From Spongiicolonus versatilis (lineage in GTDB: Bacteria > Pseudomonadota > Gammaproteobacteria > Arenicellales > Spongiicolonaceae), in the NCBI GenBank assembly GCA_028286165.1, contig JAPYMU010000106.1, positions 1 to 18,767 on the forward strand: 18,767 nucleotides of DNA, given 5' to 3'. The position numbers and the translations under genes were made by a program. How positions within the stretch are numbered: position 1 is the stretch's first letter; each line of letters begins with the position of its first letter. Positions 14,073 through 18,767 of the stretch are shown piece after piece. A model generated the notes under the pieces. It saw only the letters and a program-made list of their open reading frames with translations. It did not search any database and was not told where the DNA came from.

Positions 14073-15173
14073 ATGCCTGACATTACTTTTATTCTGCCGC
14101 ACTGGATTTACTGGGGCGGCATTGCCGCCGTCCCGGTTTTTTTCATGCTGGCGTCAAGGCGGGCGCCGGCGCGCGCTTTCTCGCCCGGGTTGTCGCTGCC
14201 CATCGCCTATTTCTTCTGGGCCATCAGCGGCTTTATGGGCATTCACCGCCTGTACCTGAAAAGTTGGGGGGCGGCGGTTTTTATCGCGCTGTTTGTCGGC
14301 GTGATTTTTTGCAACCACGAGGCGCGGCTGACCCGCAACGAGCATTCCATTGCGAAAAACGAAGTATTTAATATTGCATATGACTTGAAGCGCGCGCAGG
14401 AGGACGACCTGCCGGCCGAGGCCATCGCCAGGTTGCAGCGCGGCTGGGAAGCCGGCGCCGTTCGTGAACAGGAATTGTCGGCGCGGTTGGAGAATTGGCG
14501 GCGGGCCTCTTCGGTTATTGCGCTGGTGGTTTTGTGCCTGCTGGTGGCGGAGGCTTTTTTGATGCCGTCCGCGGTCCGCCGGGCGCGCGCGCGGCTGGCG
14601 GGGAATGCGCCGGATTCCCGGTCCTCCACCCCCGCCAAAGACGCTGCTGCCCCGCGCCCGGTGGACGGCGGCGGGTTTGTGCGCGCGGTTTCCCGGATTA
14701 ATTCCCTCACCGGCGAGTTCGCCACCTACTGGACGGTCATCGCGGTGTTTGTTTTTTACTATGAAGTCATCGCCCGCTACATTTTCAACTCGCCCACCAT
14801 CTGGGCGCACGAAAGCATGTTTCTGCTGTTCGGCATGCAGTACATGCTGGCCGGCGGTTTTTGCCTGCGCGAGAACGCCCATGTGCGGGTGGATGTGATT
14901 TACATGCACTTGTCGGTGAGGGCGCGGGCCATGGCCGACCTGGCCACCTCGGTTTTCTTTTTTATCTTCACCGTCTCGCTGCTGGTCACCGGCTGGATTT
15001 TCTTTTCCGATTCTTTTGCCATGCGCCAGGTTTCGTTCACCGAGTGGGAGATTCCGTACTGGCCGATTAAATTTGCGCTGCCCCTGGGCGGGGCGCTGAT
15101 TGTTTTGCAGGGCATCGCGCATGTGCTGCAGAACATCGCCGTGCTGCGCGGCGGGGAAAATCATGGGCATTGA
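14073..15173 (+). CDS. dctQ: TRAP transporter small permease DctQ with N-terminal TM2-like membrane extension
   Basis: The C-terminal part (about 205-360) is a DctQ domain with its four helices (about 215-237, 247-264, 289-310, 332-352) and the conserved FNSPTIWAHESMFLLFGMQY and RENAHVRVDVIY segments. The protein is 366 residues, about twice the usual DctQ length. The extra half holds a first helix (8-27), a TM2-like hairpin (41-80) with GFMGIHRLYLKSWG (53-66, the G-x-x-G-x-H-R-x-Y-L pattern), a charged helical stretch (81-145) and a fourth helix (147-165), then a Ser/Pro/Ala linker (178-199). The frame is continuous, and neighbours are a normal dctP and dctM, so this looks like a true fusion. 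The start ATG is 50 bases after dctP; alternative internal starts would lose the extension but none is well placed. Confidence 0.9.
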   Translation: MPDITFILPHWIYWGGIAAVPVFFMLASRRAPARAFSPGLSLPIAYFFWAISGFMGIHRLYLKSWGAAVFIALFVGVIFCNHEARLTRNEHSIAKNEVFNIAYDLKRAQEDDLPAEAIARLQRGWEAGAVREQELSARLENWRRASSVIALVVLCLLVAEAFLMPSAVRRARARLAGNAPDSRSSTPAKDAAAPRPVDGGGFVRAVSRINSLTGEFATYWTVIAVFVFYYEVIARYIFNSPTIWAHESMFLLFGMQYMLAGGFCLRENAHVRVDVIYMHLSVRARAMADLATSVFFFIFTVSLLVTGWIFFSDSFAMRQVSFTEWEIPYWPIKFALPLGGALIVLQGIAHVLQNIAVLRGGENHGH

Positions 15174-16527
15174 GATCGACATTTTCTGGCTGACCATCGT
15201 CATGTTCGGCTCCCTGGCGGCGCTGCTGATGCTGGGGCTGCCGCTGGCTTTCGTCACCGGCGGGCTGGCATGCGTTTTCCTGTTTGTGTTCGGCGACTCC
15301 AGCGCGCTGAACATCATCCCCTCGCGCCTCTATCCGCTGATGACCGACTACCAGTTGACCGCCATTCCCATGTTCATTTTCATGGCCTCCATGCTGGAGC
15401 GCGCCGGGGTGATCGAGGAACTGTTCGACATGGTCTACAAAATGCTCGGCGGCCTGCGCGGCGGGCTGGCCAGTTCCACCGTCATCGCCTCCACTTTGCT
15501 GGCCGCCATGTGCGGGGTGATTGGCGCCACCGAAGTGACCATGGGTTTAATCGCCCTGCCGGCCATGCTGCGGCGCGGCTACAGCAATACCATCGCCTGC
15601 GGCTCCATTTTGGCCGGCGGCACGTTGGGCATTTTAATTCCGCCCTCCATTCTGGCGATCCTGTTTGCCGTGGTGGCGCAGCAGTCGGTGGGCGAACTGT
15701 TCATCGGCGCGGTGGTGCCGGGGCTGATTCTGTCGGCCATGTATATCGCCTACATCACCCTGCGCTGCGGCTGGAATCCGCGCCTGGGCCCGCCGCTGGC
15801 CGCCGCCGAGCGCGTGTCCGGGGTGGAAAAATTGCGCCTGCTCCGAAACCTCGCCGCGCCCATTGCGCTGGTGACCATCGTGCTGGGGGTGATTTTCACC
15901 GGCGTGGCGACGCCGGTGGAGGCCGCCGGCATCGGCAGTTTCGGCGCCATGGTGGTGTCGGCGATTCACGGCCGCCTGACCATCGCCAACATCCGCGCCG
16001 CCGCCATTTCCACCATGAAAGTCACCGGCATGGTGCTGTGGATTATTTTCGGCGCCACGTTGTTTGTCGGCTTTTACATTTTTAACGACGGCCAGGAATT
16101 CGTAAACCGCGCCCTCACCGGGCTCGGCCTTGAGCCCTACGGCATCCTGATTTTGATGATGGTGATTCTGGTGGTGCTGGGCATGTTTCTGGACTGGGTG
16201 GGGATTCTGCTGCTGGCGGTGCCGATTTTTATTCCGGTGATTAAGTCCCTGACTTTTGACGGCGTGTTCGGCCTGCCCGGGGTGGCCGCCGATGAACTGG
16301 CGCTGTGGTTCGGCGTGGTTTACATGGTCAACATGCAGATGTCGTTTCTCAGCCCGCCTTTCGGCTACGCGCTGTTTTACCTCAAGAGCGTGGCCCCGCC
16401 GGAGGTGACCATGATGCAGATTTACAGATCCTCGCTGCCGTTCCTGCTGCTGCAGGCCAGCGGACTCGCGCTGTGCATTATTTTCCCCGAAATCGTCCTG
16501 TGGCTGCCGCGCATGGTGTATGGCTGA
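15163..16527 (+). CDS. dctM: TRAP transporter large permease DctM
   Basis: DctM is the main sodium-coupled membrane permease of the TRAP system, with about 12 helices and an elevator mechanism. The 454 residues match the family. Signature parts are AIPMFIFMASMLERAGVIEE (68-87), LRGGLASSTVIASTLLAAMC (98-117) followed by GVIGATEVTMGLIALPAML (118-136), and GSILAGGTLGILIPPSILAI (147-166). The ATG at 15163 overlaps the end of dctQ by 11 bases, implying coupled translation. The frame is open to 15100, but the upstream part is not conserved. Only 10 bases separate its stop from the convergent pilE stop, with no hairpin terminator seen. Confidence 0.96.
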   Translation: MGIEIDIFWLTIVMFGSLAALLMLGLPLAFVTGGLACVFLFVFGDSSALNIIPSRLYPLMTDYQLTAIPMFIFMASMLERAGVIEELFDMVYKMLGGLRGGLASSTVIASTLLAAMCGVIGATEVTMGLIALPAMLRRGYSNTIACGSILAGGTLGILIPPSILAILFAVVAQQSVGELFIGAVVPGLILSAMYIAYITLRCGWNPRLGPPLAAAERVSGVEKLRLLRNLAAPIALVTIVLGVIFTGVATPVEAAGIGSFGAMVVSAIHGRLTIANIRAAAISTMKVTGMVLWIIFGATLFVGFYIFNDGQEFVNRALTGLGLEPYGILILMMVILVVLGMFLDWVGILLLAVPIFIPVIKSLTFDGVFGLPGVAADELALWFGVVYMVNMQMSFLSPPFGYALFYLKSVAPPEVTMMQIYRSSLPFLLLQASGLALCIIFPEIVLWLPRMVYG

Positions 16528-16537
16528 CGGCCGGGCC

Positions 16538-16954
16538 TCACCGCCAGCACTCGGCGGTGGCGTCCTTGCCGTCCTGGCCGGCGGCGGTGCGGGCGCCGCT
16601 GGCGGCGAGGGTGAATTTGCGGCAGGCGCCGTCAGCGCCTTGCAGGCCGGCGGCGGTGGCCACGGCCTGGTAAGTGGCGGCGTTGGCGCCGGGGGCGATG
16701 CTGAGGGTGTAGTGGCCGGCCGGCGACTGGGCGGCGGCGCCGAGGGCGGTGAGGGTGGCGGCGTAGGTCAGATGCTCCCGGTGGTGGCGTTCCTGCAGCG
16801 CGGCGATGCGGGTGAGGGCGATGAGGGCGTCGGTGCGGCGCGCCCGGCGGACGTGGTCGTCGTAGGCGGCGACGGCGAAAGTGGCCAGCGCGGCGATGAT
16901 GGCGGCCACCGCGGCCAACTCCACCAGCGTAAACCCGCGCGCGTTTTTAACCAC
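16538..16954 (-). CDS. pilE: Type IV pilin PilE-like (minor pilin)
   Basis: This is a type IV pilin of 138 residues starting at GTG 16954. It has a six-residue basic leader and a prepilin peptidase site G7|FTLVEL, with the conserved Glu at +5 (residue 12), followed by a hydrophobic helix to about residue 30. The globular part shows the PilE pattern RRTDALIALTRIAALQERHH (39-58) and a C-terminal cysteine pair Cys111/Cys136 forming the D-region loop. GGAGG lies 7 bases before the GTG. Its first 8 bases overlap pilX. In Pseudomonas-type clusters PilE is a minor component, and its position at the end of this operon supports that role. Confidence 0.9.
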   Translation of the reverse strand: MVKNARGFTLVELAAVAAIIAALATFAVAAYDDHVRRARRTDALIALTRIAALQERHHREHLTYAATLTALGAAAQSPAGHYTLSIAPGANAATYQAVATAAGLQGADGACRKFTLAASGARTAAGQDGKDATAECWR

Positions 16955-17375
16955 CGTCCTGCCTCCAGTAAGTGCGGCTGGCGCCGCTCAGGCCGCCGCT
17001 GAAGTTTTGCGCGGCGCAGAAGGCGATGCCCTGGTGGATGCCGCCGGCGGCGATATTAAAGTGGTGCCGGCCGATGCCGGTGTCCACCTCGCCGTCGCCG
17101 TCGCAGTCCACCGGTTCAAATTGATAGGTGATGGTGACGGCGGTTCCGCCGATGGAAACGCTGCGCCCGGCGCCGGCGGTGAAGGTGCCGGCCATGGCCG
17201 CGGCGATTGCGGACTCGGCGGCGGCGAGTCGGAGTTCAGCGTCGCGCAGGTTGCGCGCCATCTGCTGCTCCAGCGCGGCCACATTGCCGGCCGCAAGGGC
17301 GGCCGCGGTCATCGCCAGCACAAAGGCGAGGTTGGAGGCGAGCACCACGCCGCTTTGCCGGGCGCGCGCCGTCAC
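16947..17375 (-). CDS. pilX: Minor pilin PilX-like
   Basis: This 142-residue protein has a short basic leader, a candidate cleavage site after Gly9 (SG|VVLASNLAFVLAMT), and a hydrophobic helix without the usual Glu at +5 (Ser there), as expected for PilX/GspK-like pilins. The helix continues into NVAALEQQMARNLRDAELRL (31-50) followed by AAAESAIAAA, the PilX pattern seen in N-terminal PilX domains. A D-x-D-G-D-G-x-x-D motif lies at 90-98, with Cys91 and Cys120 as a possible disulfide. The GTG start overlaps the pilW stop by 4 bases. Identity relies on position as much as on sequence, since PilX proteins diverge strongly. Confidence 0.8.
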   Translation of the reverse strand: MTARARQSGVVLASNLAFVLAMTAAALAAGNVAALEQQMARNLRDAELRLAAAESAIAAAMAGTFTAGAGRSVSIGGTAVTITYQFEPVDCDGDGEVDTGIGRHHFNIAAGGIHQGIAFCAAQNFSGGLSGASRTYWRQDGG

Positions 17376-18118
17376 CGGTTGCGCAACTTGACGGTGGCGC
17401 CCGCCACCCGCCGCATCACGCGCAGGTTCGGCGGGTTCACGGTGCGGTCCAGCACGTTGTAGGTTGCGGTGTCCACCGGCAGGGCGCCGTATTCGCGGTG
17501 CGGGTTGCCGGTGACGCGCGCGCTGCTGAGGCTGCGCACCAGCAAGCCGATGCGCACCGCGCGCACCGTGGCGCCGGCGGTGATGTCCTCGGCGTAACGG
17601 TCCACGCGGCCGTCACCGTTGCCGTCCAGGCCGTACAGCACGCGCAGGTATTCCACGCCCTCCAGCAGCGGCTCGCTGAGTTTGTAGCGGCCGCGGGCGG
17701 CGTTCCATTCGCGGACATACAAAACGCTCATGCCGGCCGAGTTGCGGGCCACGCGGTATTCGCGGCGGCGCAGTTTTGCCGGCGGCGCGTTTGCCGCGCA
17801 GTCCAGATGCAATGCATGCGCGGCCTCGCCCTCGGCAAACAGCGCGTAGTTCACCGCCACCGTGTCGCCGCGAAATTGGTTTTTCTTCACCGATGCCAGG
17901 GCCGGTGAACCGGCGGCGCAGCCGAAGCCGGCCATGCGCAAGTCGCGGCTCAGGAACTGCAGCGCAAAACGCGCGTTGTCGTTCAGCCGCGCGCGGGCGT
18001 GCAGGACGGCGTTGTGGCGGCCGCTGTCGGCAAACAGCGCCGCCGCCCCGGCCACCACAAACAAGCCGAGGGCCAGCGCGGCCAGCAACTCCACCAGGCT
18101 GAAGCCGTTCACGTTCAC
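17372..18118 (-). CDS. pilW: Minor pilin PilW-like
   Basis: PilW is a minor pilin that helps initiate pilus assembly. Starting at the GTG at 18118, in a GTGA overlap with the pilV stop, the protein has 248 residues. It has a prepilin site G5|FSLVELL, with Glu at +5 (residue 10). RLNDNARFALQFLSRDLRMA (44-63) followed by GFGC is the PilW signature. LYGLDGNGDGRVDRYAED (161-178) holds an EF-hand-like Asp-rich loop, also common in PilW proteins. The frame is open upstream to 18301, but that section is antisense-like Arg/His-rich sequence inside pilV and not real. Confidence 0.9.
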   Translation of the reverse strand: MNVNGFSLVELLAALALGLFVVAGAAALFADSGRHNAVLHARARLNDNARFALQFLSRDLRMAGFGCAAGSPALASVKKNQFRGDTVAVNYALFAEGEAAHALHLDCAANAPPAKLRRREYRVARNSAGMSVLYVREWNAARGRYKLSEPLLEGVEYLRVLYGLDGNGDGRVDRYAEDITAGATVRAVRIGLLVRSLSSARVTGNPHREYGALPVDTATYNVLDRTVNPPNLRVMRRVAGATVKLRNR

Positions 18119-18555
18119 AGTTGCGCGTTCCAGGTGAGGGTTTCGCGGCCGCCGGCGCCGGCGCGCGTCCACTTGACGGTGATGGTGACGGCGCGCGCCG
18201 TGGTCACGCTGACCGCGGCCTCGCCGCCGGGAAGTTTTGCCGCCACCTCGGTGAACCAGCAGGCCAGGTCGTTGGCGGCTGATGCGGCCAGCGGATTGCA
18301 CGCGGCGTCGCTGCCGGTTGCGTTGTAGGAAGCGGCGGTGGCGGCGTTGGCGCGGATGCGCTCGGTGAGGTCGGTGGCGAGTTGCACGGCGCGGGTGTGC
18401 GCCGCCGCATCGCCGACCATGCGCGCCGACCAGGTTTGCAGCGAGGCCAGCCCGGCCAGCGCGACGCCAAGCACCGCCGCCGAGACCAGCACCTCGGTCA
18501 AAGTAAACCCCCGCTGGCGCGGCGGCGAAAACGGTGATGGGGGAGAAAGGAGCAT
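18115..18555 (-). CDS. pilV: Minor pilin PilV-like
   Basis: PilV is a minor pilin of the type IV pilus tip or initiation complex. It has 146 residues. A 16-residue Pro/Ser-rich leader ends in the prepilin site G16|FTLTEVLVSAAVLGVALAG, with Glu at +5 (residue 21). RAVQLATDLTERIRANAATA (55-74) is the PilV-type helix extension. Cys86 and Cys99 may form a disulfide. The ATG is preceded by AGGGAGGG and by a strong promoter. It is the first gene of the pilV-pilW-pilX-pilE operon, all overlapping. The Pro-rich leader is longer than the usual short basic one. Confidence 0.88.
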   Translation of the reverse strand: MLLSPPSPFSPPRQRGFTLTEVLVSAAVLGVALAGLASLQTWSARMVGDAAAHTRAVQLATDLTERIRANAATAASYNATGSDAACNPLAASAANDLACWFTEVAAKLPGGEAAVSVTTARAVTITVKWTRAGAGGRETLTWNAQL

Positions 18556-18585
18556 GACCCTCCCTGGCGGATGAAAGATGCGCGC

Positions 18586-18614
18586 ACCATACCCGGCGGC
18601 GGGGGCGGTGTCAA
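18586..18614 (-). promoter_or_regulatory. Sigma-70 promoter of the pilV-pilW-pilX-pilE operon
   Basis: On the minus strand a perfect TTGACA (18609-18614) is followed after exactly 17 bases by TATGGT (18586-18591; 4 of 6 to TATAAT). Transcription would begin near 18579, giving a leader of about 24 bases that includes the AGGGAGGG ribosome site before the pilV ATG. Confidence 0.7.
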
Positions 18615-18669
18615 GTGGCTTATCCGGGTTTGCCGGTTGGCGGCTCGCCCGGCCGAGGATGGTGGCGAC

Positions 18670-18696
18670 GGGCGGCAGGCCTCACTTTGACCGCCC
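18670..18696 (-). terminator. Possible hairpin after the minus-strand gene at the window edge
   Basis: GGGCGG (18670-18675) and CCGCCC (18691-18696) can pair around a 15-base loop, 16 bases beyond a TAA at 18712. No T-run follows in the minus-strand direction, so at best it is an imperfect or rho-assisted stop. Confidence 0.2.
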
Positions 18697-18711
18697 GCCG
18701 CCATTGACGGT

Positions 18712-18767
18712 TTAGAAGCGCAACTCGCCGCTGAGCAGGTTGGCGGTGTTGAGGCCGGCGGCGGCGG
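18712..18767 (-). CDS. C-terminal end of an unidentified gene, possibly an outer-membrane protein
   Basis: On the minus strand a frame open to the window edge ends in TAA at 18712 with the residues AAAGLNTANLLSGELRF. A terminal Phe preceded by alternating polar and hydrophobic residues is the usual end of BAM-inserted outer-membrane barrels, but 17 residues are too few for a family call. It would be upstream of the pilV operon and separate from it, since pilV has its own promoter. Confidence 0.4.
   Translation of the reverse strand, partial: AAAGLNTANLLSGELRF

Noticed and set aside
14040..14110. Possible frameshift or misassembly joining a separate TM2 gene to dctQ
   Set aside because: The frame is continuous for 366 codons with a linker of ordinary codon use, and no internal stop or second ribosome site was seen near the domain border. 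It is kept as a true fusion.
14154..15317. Minus-strand open frame of 387 codons opposite dctQ
   Set aside because: Antisense to a membrane protein with clear helices; composition is Arg/His/Gln-rich shadow sequence and it crosses two plus-strand genes.
16528..16537. Bidirectional terminator between dctM and pilE
   Set aside because: The gap is only 10 bases, and no stem with a T-run is visible in either direction.

Overview
The window is GC-rich, gene-dense bacterial chromosome, most likely from a gammaproteobacterium. The strongest clue is gene order. queG diverges from nnr-tsaE-amiC at the left, as in Escherichia coli. rpsT, ribF, lspA and ispH lie together in the middle, again close to the enterobacterial layout. 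The TolC-type outer-membrane channel, LspA and the type IV pilus minor pilins confirm a Gram-negative envelope. I cannot name a genus. The periplasmic PQQ-type dehydrogenase and the TRAP transporter would fit a marine or host-associated heterotroph, but that is inference.

Left block (1-6377): queG (minus, C-terminus cut off by the window edge) faces away from nnr-tsaE-amiC, whose genes overlap by 4 bases each. moaB, hspQ and a TolC-family channel follow on the plus strand. Middle block (6378-11187): rpsT on the minus strand, with its own promoter and a probable terminator, is divergent from a tight plus-strand run of murJ, a DUF2203 gene, ribF, lspA and ispH. The ileS gene that sits between ribF and lspA in E. 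coli is absent. Right-centre block (11222-16527): a secreted PQQ-type sugar dehydrogenase and a c-type cytochrome are translationally coupled. After a short gap with an inverted repeat comes a complete TRAP transporter (DctP, an oversized DctQ, DctM). Right block (16538-18555, minus): a minor-pilin operon pilV-pilW-pilX-pilE with a well-formed promoter, and then the last codons of another minus-strand gene at the window edge.

Most of the window is housekeeping: queuosine tRNA modification, NAD(P)HX repair, t6A synthesis, septal peptidoglycan cleavage, lipid II flipping, FMN/FAD synthesis, lipoprotein processing and the MEP pathway. The accessory part is the dehydrogenase/cytochrome/TRAP stretch, which could oxidise a substrate in the periplasm, pass the electrons to the respiratory chain and import an organic acid. 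Its DctQ subunit carries an extra N-terminal half with a TM2-like motif, the most unusual protein architecture here. I found no CRISPR array, tRNA, rRNA, insertion sequence or phage gene, and no clear evidence of a wholly new system.
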